Positions 37,106 through 48,225 of a stretch of 64,000 bases of DNA are shown here, one piece after another. The position numbers and the translations under genes are program-made. Source of the DNA: Voacanga thouarsii (lineage: Eukaryota; Streptophyta; Magnoliopsida; Gentianales; Apocynaceae); the NCBI GenBank assembly GCA_026120185.1, contig JANUWF010001220.1, positions 682,001 to 746,000 of the forward strand, given 5' to 3'. How positions within the stretch are numbered: position 1 is the first letter of the stretch; every line of letters starts with the position of its first letter. The notes under the pieces were generated by a model. The model made no database searches. It saw nothing but the letters and a program-made list of their open reading frames with translations, and was not told where the DNA came from.

Positions 37106-40100
37106 TCAACCAGGATGTATGCCACATTTGATCATCAATGATAATAACTGGGATATTGAATTGACATCACGTGTTTGGTAGAGAGCATCAAGGATCACTG
37201 AACAAATTTGTTGATCAAGGGAAATGCCATTCTGTAAAATAATATGAAGAAAAACTTTTGCATCATTTATTAGATGTCTTTTGCACAGCCTATTGATCAC
37301 AGCACTACAATCTCTAATTGAGATTTCATAGCCCATTTCTACCATCTGATAGAAGAGCATCATTGCCTTATGTACATCACCTTTTATACAATGTGCTTTT
37401 ATCAGCGTGGTATAGGCAACCTTTCCCAGTCGAATCTTAGCATCTACAAGAGCAGAAAACAGCTTATCCGCTTTCTTTAAGTCTCCATATACACACAAAC
37501 CACCAATGAGAATGTTATATGTGATATAATTAGGCTCAAGATTATGCAGTAACATTTCATTAATCAACTCAAGAGCCCTTCCAGTATTTCGGGCTTTACA
37601 CAAATACTGAATAATAATGTTGTATGATGCCACATCAGGAGACAAACCCTTGGAAACCATATGCCGAAGAACTTGAATGGCTTGACAAAACTTCCATTGT
37701 CTACAGAGTCTCTTTATGTCAACTGTATAAGTAACATGAGTAGGCTCTATGGCCCTTGCTTTCATTTCCCTGCGCAATTCAAGCATAGCTTGTTCGTTCC
37801 TTTCTTCACAAAATGCATTCAATAGGGTGGTGTAAGTTACCACATTTGGCACTAAACCATGTGCCATAGCAGTGTTCACCCACTTGACAGCTTCGACTAG
37901 TTTTCTGATTTTGCAGAATCCATAAATCAGAGAATTGAATGTGACTATATTTGGTGAAATTCCTTTTGCTAGAACTAGTTTGTATAATTCTACAGCCTCA
38001 CAAGTATTACCAATTTTTACATACCTATCAATCATGACATTAAACAAAAAAATATCCTGGATTAAGTCACTAGCAATCAGACTATCAAAATACCTCCTCA
38101 CCTCCAATTCTGACTCTGTTTTACACAAACCCAAGAGAATTAACCGATGGGTGAAGGAACTAAGGGTAATCCTCTTCAAGCATGCCTCCTCCTGCAACAG
38201 AACAGCTCGGCGAACCTGACCTTGCTCGTATAGGCCATGAATAAGAATGGAATAAATCACATGATCAGGTTCTAGACCATCATTTTTCATCTTACAAAGC
38301 AAATTCAGAGCTTCATCCACTTTCCCATTCCTACACAAGCTACTAATGATCATACCATAAGAGAGATTATTCAACTGTATCCCCTCAGAACGCTTACCTT
38401 CATGCAACTTGGAACCTTCAATGACATTCCTTGTCTGGCAAAGCCCAGGAAACAGTATAGTAGTTGTGACGGCATCTGGATTCAGCCCTTTATACAGCAT
38501 TAGTCTAATAATAAACCAGGCCCCTTTCATCATCCCAAGAAGACGAAAACCATTAGCAAGAGTGTTATAAGTTACTCGATCAGGCTCCAAGCCCTGCTTC
38601 TCCATATTTTGGGTAAACTCTAAAGCTTCCTCCATTGAACCCGCTTTACACAACCCATCTATAAGAATGTTGTAACTATATGTGTCCGGAAGTAAGCCAT
38701 CTTTAAACATCTTACAGAAGAATGACTTTGCCATATCTACATATCCCAACTTACAGAAACCCGACATGAGAGTATTAAACCAAACTATACAAGGCTTAGA
38801 TTCTTTTTCTTCAATGTCATGCATCAATGAAACTGCCTCTGCTATAAAAGACTGTTTGCATAGACCATCTATAAGGATCGCATGTGTGTAGTCACTAGGA
38901 GGAATCCCACTGGCTTTTATTTCGTGATACACATCCCACATAATGTCTGTCAGCCTTAAATTGTGCAACAAACTATTTAATGTCAAAATTGAAGCCTGCA
39001 AATTCATATTTTTCATTTTGGCAATAACAAATAGGGCATCATGAACCATTTCCAACCTGGAATATGCAAAAGCCAAAATATCCCAAACCATATGGTGTGA
39101 ATCCCACTCCGCGAAGCCATTGCAGAGCAGCTCACAAAGTAAAGGTGCAGAACCAGAGCCTAATGGAAATACAAGAACTCTATATAAACCAAGAAACAAA
39201 AGAAAAATGTAAAGAGATATCCCTATCTTTCAACAAACATTTTATAAATTTACTGCTATGAAGCAATGAATAACAGCAAGAGTGCCAGGGAGGGGGGGAA
39301 TTTCAAAATTCATATGTCCATTGATTAAGCTTCAGAAAACTTTTCTATGAGAGCCAATGAGAGAAAACACAGAAAGGGAAGAAGTAAACAATTAACACCC
39401 TTTGTGCAGCTTCTTTTGATAGTAGATATACTTAGAAGGGGAAATGAGTTCTTTCATTTATTCAGTTATAATCTGAAATTTCACCATTTTCATATAAGAA
39501 GAATCTAACGTGTCCAAAGTTCCAAAATTTTTAACAGATTGCAAACTGCTTGTTTACTCTGTATTTTCACAAAAACCAAGAACCAAATTCTCCTGTATCC
39601 CTACCGAGAGTGATATCTAATTGTTGCTAATTCATCACAATAATCAAATCCAACCATCCCCTAGATGCAATTTGTATACAAAGCAGGAATATTTACGAAT
39701 GAAAAACACACTTAGAAAACATTAACGTAAAGACCCACTAAAACAGAAGAAAATATAAATGCAAATGAAACTTGGAATAAAAATCCTACCTTCCTCTTGA
39801 ACCATTTCCTGCAAATGAAACTTCAACGCTCTGGGACGCTGTTTTGAGGCCAAAAAATGAGCGACAATCAGGTAAGAAACCCTCGAATGCTTAAATCCAT
39901 AGTCATTTTTCAAGAGGTAAAAGAAATCAAGAGCTGCATCCAAATTTTCAACTAGCAATCTCTCAATTATTGAATCAATTTCAGACGATCCCAACTCCGA
40001 AACGAGGGCCTTAAATTCGCGGTCACGCCCAATGAACCTAGCAAAACCCCTCTGGTAACTATTACCGTCCCTGAAGAGGCGAGTGAGGATCAGGGAAACA

Positions 40101-40234
40101 GCGTCTTTCTCTACCAATTCCTGGTGGGAGACTGCGGTCAATGTGGCGAAGGAGAAGGCGGGTTTGGAGGAGAGCAGTGAGGTGATGAAGTAGGATTTCG
40201 GTTTCAGAGGAATTCTGAGGGTTAATCGTTGCAT
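37106..40234 (-). CDS. Pentatricopeptide repeat protein, P class, At1g13630-like, two exons
   Basis: Exon 1 is 40234-39790 and exon 2 is 39159-37106, joined across a 630-base intron. The donor is AAG|GTAGG and the acceptor CCATTAG|GC. The phase-1 junction restores Gly and gives 832 residues. About 19 consecutive 35-residue P-type repeats cover roughly residues 165-832 (for example YNILIDGLCKAGSMEEAL). The N-terminus (MQRLTLRIPLKPKSYF) is basic and Ser-rich without early acidic residues, suggesting mitochondrial import, though plastid import is not excluded. P-class PPR proteins bind organellar RNA to stabilise, splice or promote translation of specific transcripts. Length and the segment TDIMWDVYHEIKASG recall Arabidopsis At1g13630 (826 residues). 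No lesion seen; likely functional. Confidence 0.92.
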
Positions 40235-40494
40235 TGGTGGGTGTAGTTGAGCATTATTATTTCAAAGAGTAGAATTCAAGGGAGTGAGTGAAGCATCCTG
40301 CAATGGCGGTTCTGAGGTTTAAGGGTTTAAGAAGGAAGGAGTTAGGGTTTAAGGGAGCCGTTATTTATTTACCTTCAGTTTTTGGCATGGACGACTTTTT
40401 GTCTTTTTCTTTGAAAAAATAAAAATCTCGAGCTATTTTCTACTCCCTTCAATCTTCATTATAAAAAATTATCGATTTTTTATTTAAGAACTTA

Positions 40495-41062
40495 GATAAC
40501 ATAATTAAATATTTAGAATAATTATTTAGTTAAATATATTTAATAATAAATAAAATAAAATATTTAATTATTTCAATGTTAAATAACAATTTTTTATTAT
40601 TTAATTAATTAAGATATTCTGAAATGTTATTATAAATTTTAAATAAAATAAAAGAAAAACTGATTTTAAAAAGTTGAAGTTTGAATACCATAATCTTAAT
40701 ATTTAATTATTAAATTTTCAAAAATAAAATTTAAGGACTAAATTTTTGAAATATTAATTTGAAAATTAAATTAATTATAATTTATTTTTATACTTATTTT
40801 ATTACAATTTAAATTAAATAAAAACAATAGTAATAATTAAATGAGTATCTATTGTATTCATACTTCAAATTTAAATAATTGTCATTTCACTTAAAATTAA
40901 TAATAAAATTTTAATACGTCTTAATCAATTAAGTGATATTAAAATTTTGTTATCAAATAAAAATAATTAAGTATTTAATATTATTTATTATCAAATATAC
41001 TTAATTAAATAAGTAATTAATTAATTAATTTTAAATGATTAATTGAATCATCCATCAAGTTC
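40495..41062. repeat. Fold-back AT-rich repeat, copy 3 of the local MITE-like family
   Basis: The right half (about 40735-41062) matches the copies at 15530 and 23092 in direct orientation (TTAATACGTCTTAATCAATT, TTGTTATCAAAT). The left half (about 40495-40690) matches them in reverse (ATTTAATTAATTAAGATATT). Together they form an imperfect palindrome centred near 40715, upstream of the PPR gene start. Confidence 0.55.
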
Positions 41063-41234
41063 TAACTTTTAATGTTGGAGAGTGGGGATATATCTTAATT
41101 CCTAAGTAACAATTTATAGTATAATTCAAAGTTACATGAAATTTTAATATTTGGATCATAGAACAGCAAAGAATTTGTATTTGTAATTTTGAGATGTGTA
41201 TATCATGATTATTGATTTTTTTTCGGAGAGTATA

Positions 41235-42590
41235 ACAATAGCAACAACAAACTAAATCTTAAATCCAAGGTATTTGGGGCAGGCTACATAAACTCTAATA
41301 CATGATTATGTGTAATTATCCACATGAATCTTCTCCTTTCACTTTCTCTCTATTCATTGTCATATTCTCATCTAAATCCAATAGAAACATATCTCTTCTA
41401 ATCGTCTCCATTTATATCTTCTTAGACCTACGTTTATCTCTACCCAACATACCTGTCACCATCTCTCAATTCTCCTAATATGGGTATCCCTCAATCTTTT
41501 CTATATATGTCCAAATCAATGTAAAATAGTTTTCTCTCATCTTATCTTCAATAGATATTACTCCCACATTTTTCGAATGATCCTATTCCTTACTTTGCCC
41601 TTTCTAGTATGTCCACACATCCACCATAATATACGCATCTCAAGTACCTTCATTTTCTAAATATGACACATTTTAGTTGTCCAACATTCTATATCATATA
41701 ACAAAGCAGGTTTGATGACTGTTCTGTAGACTTTTTCTTTAAACTCAAATATATACTACGATCACATAGGATATCAGTTGCATTTCTCCATTTCAACCAA
41801 CTAACCTTAACTCAGAACGCAACGTCGTCATCAAACTCTCAATCTTTCTAAATAATAGATCCCAGACATCTTAAGCAATCATCCACTAGAATATTTCTGC
41901 TATTCAAAGTTACACTATAATCTGTATTTCCATCAGTACTGAACTTGCATTTCATATACTAAATTTTACTTCTACTGATTCTAAAGCCCTTATATTCCAA
42001 TATCTATCGTCATAACTCCAATTTAACATTTACACTGATTCCAATCTCATCAATCAAAATAATATCATTAACAAACAACGTACACTATGACACAACCTCC
42101 TATATAGCACAAGTCAACTCATCCACAACGATCGTAAAGAAGAAAGGATTAAGTGCTCATCCTTGCTATACTCCTATAATATTAGGAAACTCTGGAGTCA
42201 TTACGTGCAACTTCTTGCACTTATACATGCTTCATCATACATATATTTAATGAGAGTAACATACTTCTGCGATATACCTTTCTTTACCAACACTAACCAA
42301 AGTACTTCTATGGTTACCTTGTCATAGGCTTCTTCCAAATCAACCATATACAAATTCCTTTTTTCTTTTCCTATAATATTCAACCATCTATCGTAATAAA
42401 TGAATTGCCTCCGTAGTGGAACGCTCAAACATAAAACCAAATTGATTATCAGAAATTTTTACAATGCTTCTTAATGTGTGTTCAAATACTCTCTTCTAAA
42501 ACTTCATAGTATGACTCATAAGTTTAATCTTGCGATAATTAGCACAGTCTTGAACATTCTCTTTATCTAAATGTGTATTTTAATTGTGAA
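41235..42590 (-). mobile_element. RTE-clade LINE remnant, minus strand
   Basis: A degraded reverse-transcriptase segment at 42440-42201 reads NLYMVDLEEAYDKVTIEVLW ... LVKKGISQKYV, the RTE-type RT motif. The remaining 1 kb to the left follows the nucleotide pattern of the 3' part of plant RTE elements, for example the complement of TCTAGTATGTCCACACATCC at 41604. It ends at about 41240 in a CAA-rich tail. No open frame of useful length survives. Confidence 0.75.
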
Positions 42591-42788
42591 TAGGGTAAAT
42601 GGTCTTTACAAATTATTTATAAATTATTTATTTTTTAATTAATAATTTAAATTTAATAGAAGATATATATTTTTAATGAATGATGATTCAGATCTCATCT
42701 ATTTTTTAAAATAACTTTTTGAACGATCAAAATTTGTTTAGTCATCATATTTATTTTAGTCATTTTACCATCCTTTTACTTTTCTTTG

Positions 42789-43496
42789 TTAGATTTGTTT
42801 TTACAGTGGTTGGTCTTTAGATCTCTCTCAGACATGAATCACCCTTTCCGATGGATGCCTTTTTCGACGTGCCTCACCTGGGCTATCATTGATGTTGGTG
42901 ACACTCTCCATCAAAGACACCAAACTATGTCTCAAATTTCTCTCTTAGAGTCTTATAGCCTCACCATGGTTGTCAATGGTGTTGGTCACGCTCTCCATTG
43001 CAGACACCAAATCATCTCTCAAATTTCTCTCTCTCAGAGTCTCATTGTGTTTCTACCCATACAGTAAACATTTTTGTTCTGAATCTTTTCTGGGTTCATT
43101 GAAAATATTCATTTCTTTAATCTTTTTTGAAAGATTTTTCGTTGCATATGAAAGGCCTGGAGACGAAAGAAATGGAAGCAGAGGGCAAGAAGAAAATAAA
43201 GATGATCAGTGCAGTAATCGGGTCAGAGATACCGTAATCAGAGGTTCCGAAAGCTCTTCTTCACTGCGACGACAACAGCCAACAACTACATTCTTGAGAC
43301 TCCCATTTGGTATCACTGCCATTAACAGTTAAGAAGACCGTTACAAGTATTGGTGTTAGGATTTCAACCTAGATTAATCATGAAAATCACCAAGGATCAG
43401 AAGGTCTGGGCTTTTTGATGGGGTGAAAATGGTGGGGAAAGTGAAGGATGAAGGTGTGGTTGGGAGTTGTATGAGTGCTGATAAGTATTTTAGGTT
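42789..43496 (+). repeat. Tandem duplication unit 1 (RAD5-like N-terminal region)
   Basis: 708-bp unit starting TTAGATTTGTTT and ending at AAGTATTTTAGG, repeated directly as unit 2. Inside unit 1 a stretch of about 80 bases (TTGGTGACACTCTCCAT ... CAAATTTCTCTC) is itself duplicated, at about 42884-42960 and 42963-43037. Unit 2 has it once. Confidence 0.85.
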
Positions 43497-44143
43497 TTAG
43501 ATTTGTTTATAATTGTTAGTCTTCAGATCTCTCTTAGACATGAATTGCCCTATCCGATGGATGCCCTTTCCTCTGAGGCTCACCTTGGTTGTCATTGGTG
43601 TTGGTGACGCTGTCCATTTCAGATACCAAATCGTCCCTCAAATTTCTCTCTCTCAGAGTCTCCTTGTGTTTTCTACCCATAAAGTAAACATTTTTCTCTA
43701 AATCTTTTATGGGTTCATTGAAAAGACTTATTTCTTTAATCTTTCTCGAAATATTTTCTATTACATATGAAAGGTTTGGAGACAAAAGAAATGGAAGCAG
43801 AGGGCGTGAACAAAATGAAGATGGTCAATGTAGTAATTAGGTCAGAGATATCGGAATCAGAGGTTCCGAAAGCACATCTTCACTACGACGACAATCACGA
43901 TGCAGCCAACAGCTACATTCTTGATACTCTTGGTTTGGTATCACAACCATTAACAGTTAAAAAGACCGTTACAAGCACTGATGCTAGGATTTCAACCCAA
44001 ATTAATGATGAAAATCACTAAAGATCAGAAGGGTCTGGGCTTCTTGATGGGGTGAAAATGGTGGGGAAAGTGAAGGATGAAGTTGAAGATGAAGGTGTGT
44101 TTGGGAGTGGTATGAGTGCTGATAAGTATTTTTAGGTCTAGAA
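43497..44143 (+). repeat. Tandem duplication unit 2
   Basis: Direct copy of 42789-43496 with scattered substitutions and small indels. It keeps the longest open frame of the RAD5-like N-terminal block (43767-44021). Confidence 0.85.
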
Positions 44144-46161
44144 GTATATCTGCTGATAAAAGGTTGGTAATAACGTGAAGGTTAAAAAGGAATCTAATGA
44201 TGTGGGTTTTGAGGGAAAAAGGTCTATGGAGGAAAAGGAAGTCATTAGTGATGGCAAAATGTCCAAAGAATCCGCAGCTCTCTAAAGTTGTCAGTAGGTA
44301 ACTTCTAAACTTTATTTACATTGACATTAAAAAAATGGTCTTAGCTTGAAGATGTTATGCACTTTCAAACTTTTTAAGTAGTAATTGCGTGTAGTTCTGT
44401 CACTTCATTACTATTTGTAAATAATTGTCAGACATATAGCAAACAGATACTATGCTTGCCAAAAAATTATGTAATTTCGAAGCACTTATGTCAATGAAAT
44501 ATGACGAAGCAAGACAGAGAAAATTAGATTCCTGTTGACTTAGATTCTTTTAGAAGGACGATTCAGATGAAACTGTGTATGTTACCTATGCTAAAACGAA
44601 GAAAGGGTGGCCAGTCATGTTTAGAACACAATAAAGTTGAGCAAACTATTTCAGAATCATCTTTAAACAAGTTTGTTGGGGCTGCAAATATGTACGACTT
44701 GCAAGTATAATTTGTCTAAGCGCTTATGACCCGTGCTATTTCAATTCTTTTAACCTTCTAATGTGTTTGAATTGTGTAGAAGATGGAGCCCCCATAAACT
44801 CTTACATGTGATCTAAGGCCATACTAGAAGCAGACCCTTTTTTGGATGACGTGTAAGCACTTCTTTGATAGAAAATAAACATTAGAGGTCAACATAAGAG
44901 AAGTAATCTCAACATAGAGTTTGAACTTTGTTTGGGTCTGCTTTTGTGAACATTGTTGACCAAGCTTTTCAATAGCAGGGCTCCTGCAATATATGTGAAT
45001 ATTTTCTCTGGGGAAGCAACAAATAAATTTCCAACTACAACAGAGACTGCAAGAGGAGGAATAAGTGTTTTGCTATGTTTTGAGATTTACTATTTGCAGT
45101 TTTTAAATTGTTGTATCCTTAAATATGGATTTGTGATCTATAGATTTTGACAGATGCAATGGGGCTTGGGCAAATTGTGATGATCCTGGCAAGGAAAGGC
45201 AGGGGTAGCCTGATGATCAAGAATTTAGTAGACAAGATATGGGTGAAAAAGCACACATCGAGACAAATCAAAGGGATAAGGGCTCTGATAAGAAAGTCTT
45301 TCAAAAAGTGAAAGGCGGCATCCTCATTGTATGCCCTATGGCTTTAGTTGGCCAATGGAAGGTACGCCCCTATTAAGGTAGCAAAGATAATTTTTCATGT
45401 TTTGACGTCATTTTAGAGGTTCTATTCGATTACACCATAAATTCTGTCATTCATATATTTTAATATTTTCAAATGCACCAACAACTTTTTGCTTATTTGC
45501 ATATGAAACTGTTTGAAATAATAGGATGAACTAAAGTCCCATGCAAAGCTAGATAGCCTTTTGATTTCTATTCATTATAATATATAAATGTTTGTATATT
45601 ATGAATCTGATGTAGATTTTCTGCAATGAAAATCTAAAGAGGTTAAAAGCTAAAGATTGAGAGATGAAGATAAGGGCTTAGTTGTAATTTCAACTTTCGA
45701 AGTTGGAAGAAAAGAGGTCTTCCTAAGCTAGAAATAGCATTGTTTCTGGTTCCAGAAAACCAACCTTCTCTAATGAGCGACATTTCATTTTCTTTTGTTG
45801 GTGAGTTAGTAATCTTATATGACAATTCTTATGAGGTGAGAGTACGGCTTATTGGTGAAACCAAAAATGAGGGAAAGTAATCTACTATCATTTCCTTTTG
45901 ATACTCTTATTACCTTTTGGTATGCATAAGAAATTGACTTATCATAACTCATGTATTTCCACCTTATTTTGATATATTCTTGCCTTAGGTAGTTTATTTT
46001 TAGTTTTCATCATTATGCCTTTGAAAATTTAAAGCCTGGCTTAGTGTTAGGCCTCCTAGCAAGAAGAAACAGAGGTTGACTAAGTTTGATAAATAAATGA
46101 TTGTTAAAACTTTCTTCTTAAAGTGCTTATTTATTTATTTATTTTTGTCAGTCTGTTACAG

Positions 46162-46806
46162 ATGAATTTGATAGCTAAACTAAACCATCCCTACATTGTT
46201 AAGTAAAAGGATGCATGGGTAGACAAGGTAATGCTTAATTTTTTTTAAAACATATTATCCTGTTTTGCTTTTGCTTTTGCTTCTCAAGTTGCCTCTTGCA
46301 CAAGCCTCAAGAAATGTGATATCATGCAAGGGTGCTTTATATGTATCATTACCAGCTACTGTGAATGCGGAGACATGTAAGTCATTGTTCCTATATTCAA
46401 CTATCGAATTGAATGTTCTCCTTATATTCCCAAATAAGATATAGCTACTCCAAAATGTTTGTGGTATAAAATGCTATGGTCATCTCATACTGTAAGCATT
46501 TTATTTGAAAATAATCCAATTATATTTGGAAATTGTAGGACTGGTTATTATGTTTTTGACCGATATAGCAGGTCCAATATGTGAGTTTTCTTCTGTATGA
46601 ATTATGAATGTTACACTATTCACTATTAGAAGGTTAGATCCACGGGCAATTCACACTCGGAGAATTATTCTAAGTGTTGGGATATCTAAAAATGGACAGA
46701 AAGTTTGATGACTTTGTAATGAAAAATTTTGAAAATGGGTTTCTTCTTCTTGATGAACAGGGCTAAGATTATTAGGAAAGCTAGAGGGGCACTTTTCTCA
46801 TAGGAG
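46162..46806 (+). pseudogene. NEK-family protein kinase fragment, three exons
   Basis: Exon 46162-46227 reads MNLIAKLNHPYIVK, stop, KDAWVDK before a GTAATG donor. Exon about 46327-46376 reads GCFICIITSYCECGDM, splitting the Met codon at a GTAAG donor. Exon 46761-46806 reads AKIIRKARGALFS, stop, E before GTAAAT. Joined in this order they follow the alpha-C to hinge region of plant NIMA-related kinases (MELI..V.NPFIVEYKD ... CIIIGYCEGGDM). The ATP-binding loop and catalytic loop are missing and two stops are present. NEKs act on microtubules and cell expansion; this piece cannot encode a kinase. Confidence 0.75.
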
Positions 46807-47617
46807 GTAAATAAAAGCAACTGAAAGACCTTTCTTCCCAGCATTTGTTTAATCAAACTTAAAAATAGAAATAAAATGTCTGGAATAATGTTGTTTGGCT
46901 GAGTGGCAAAGGCTAGAATAAATGGTCAGCCTTGTAAACAATATTTATTGTATTATTGCAATAAAATTACTATTGTGCCTTGCTGCAAAATGACAACATA
47001 TGTTATTTTCTACTGCTCCAATTGTTTAGTGGTTATAGGAACTCTTGTGATGAATTTTCTTCATATAAATTGATTATCATATTCATCAAATAGTGTTTAC
47101 TAGAGAGTGCTGGACTTGGAGGCACAAAGGCTAAAGATCGATGCCTCAAAATCAACAGTTGATGTGGTACTTGTTTATATGCTCATTAACTAATGTTGAA
47201 ACATGCTTTTCTGGCATGGATGAGATGAGCTATAGAATAGACATATAAAATATGTGCACTTTAACTCTTTGAGGATATACTAACTTAGGTATAGGAATCC
47301 TTCCATGAGATTTATATGCTAGGCATAGATGTATTGAGGGGGAAGGCAAAAGTTTTACCCAAATAGTAGTTGTTGGCGCAATGAGATTTGAGTTGGGAGG
47401 AATCAATTGCTTTGAGTGAACTGATTTTCGATGCTAATTGAAATGTAGACTTCAGAAAGCACTTATATTGTGCCTAGACACCTTTTTATACTTCTTTTGA
47501 ACTTTTGTCTTGTTTATTTGGTTGTTGAATCCTTGATGCTTGATTAACTTAACGTTTGTCTTATGATTTGTTATTCATAAAATAATGGAGAGGCATTAAT
47601 TTATGTATTACATGTAG

Positions 47618-47866
47618 ACAATGAGCACATTGAAGGTCCGAAATATGTTGCTATCTCTGGAGAGCAATCCTCTGTGGTTAGTTCATGGCTATTTATTTAT
47701 TTTTTCAATTTAACATTTGCTTGGCTTGTATAGTACTGGAAATGACTTTGCAATTGGTATGGAAAGGTTGAACTGTGGGATCTTGCTACTGCCAAAAGGT
47801 TTATGCAATTGCCTCATGGGTCTTCTGGCTTACTCAATCCAACAACGAAAACAAAAGGTGTGATAT
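47618..47866 (+). pseudogene. DSE1/TAN-like WD40 gene fragment, truncated by the MULE
   Basis: Two exons, 47618-47676 and 47767 to about 47866, join in phase. The first ends IEGPKYVAISGEQSSV and the second begins VELWDLATAKRFMQLPHGSS. A WD-repeat ELWDL core is clear. The order GxxFVAVxGEQ ... VEIWDLNTG matches my memory of the ASTRA-component-like WD40 protein DSE1/TANMEI (Arabidopsis At4g29860), but the piece is short. It ends abruptly where the Mutator-like element begins, and no continuation was found beyond its right end. Confidence 0.62.
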
Positions 47867-47867
47867 T

Positions 47868-48225
47868 CATAGGGGGTTTGACCGAAATGGGTCAAAATCC
47901 ATTTCGAAAACCAAAAGCAGGGTGAATTTAGGAGGGGTGGCGAATACGGGGCACCTCACATTCGGTGAATGCGAGATTCCCGAGCTTCTCGCATTCACCA
48001 AATATGAGATGCTCAGAACCTGACAAAGCCCATTGATTTTGTGCATTCTACTGTGCAAGTTACTAAATCCATTTCAGTCTAATTCGATCTAAGAATAAAG
48101 AAATCACGCTCTGTAAGATTTGAACCTACGACATCAGGTTTTGGAGACTCACATTCGGTATGCATTTGTGCATTTGTGCATTTGTGGGGTCCTTGGACCT
48201 CTCAAATCACAAAAGCAAGGAAGCT
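47868..48225 (+). repeat. Left terminal inverted repeat of the MULE
   Basis: It matches the complement of 57730-57950. About 130 bases of strong similarity (47877-48022) are followed by a roughly 145-base stretch without counterpart. Similarity then resumes at GGTCCTTGGACCT near 48189. A hairpin with 12-bp arms GGTGAATGCGAG and CTCGCATTCACC lies at 47964-47999. Confidence 0.75.

Larger units (their letters stand above)
42789..45361 (+). pseudogene. RAD5-like (SNF2/HIRAN helicase) gene fragment
   Basis: Exon-like blocks appear in the order of plant RAD5A/RAD5B DNA-repair helicases. An N-terminal block (IRSEISESEVPKAHLHYDD ... ILDTLGL) occurs twice. The Q-motif exon at 44783-44850 reads LTCDLRPY then a stop where Gln is expected. 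The exon near 44984-45075 reads YVNIFSGEATNKFP. The Walker A exon at 45154-45361 reads DAMGLGQIVMILARKG ... GGILIVCPMALVGQWK, ending at a GTACG donor. The Walker lysine (GKT) is GQI here. The rest of the helicase and the RING domain are absent. In-frame stops and frameshifts make it a pseudogene. RAD5 proteins act in nuclear error-free post-replication repair. Confidence 0.78.

Noticed and set aside
39160..39199. Start of the PPR protein within the second exon frame
   Set aside because: This stretch is intron sequence. The acceptor at 39160-39161 and the phase match with exon 1 give the family-length protein.
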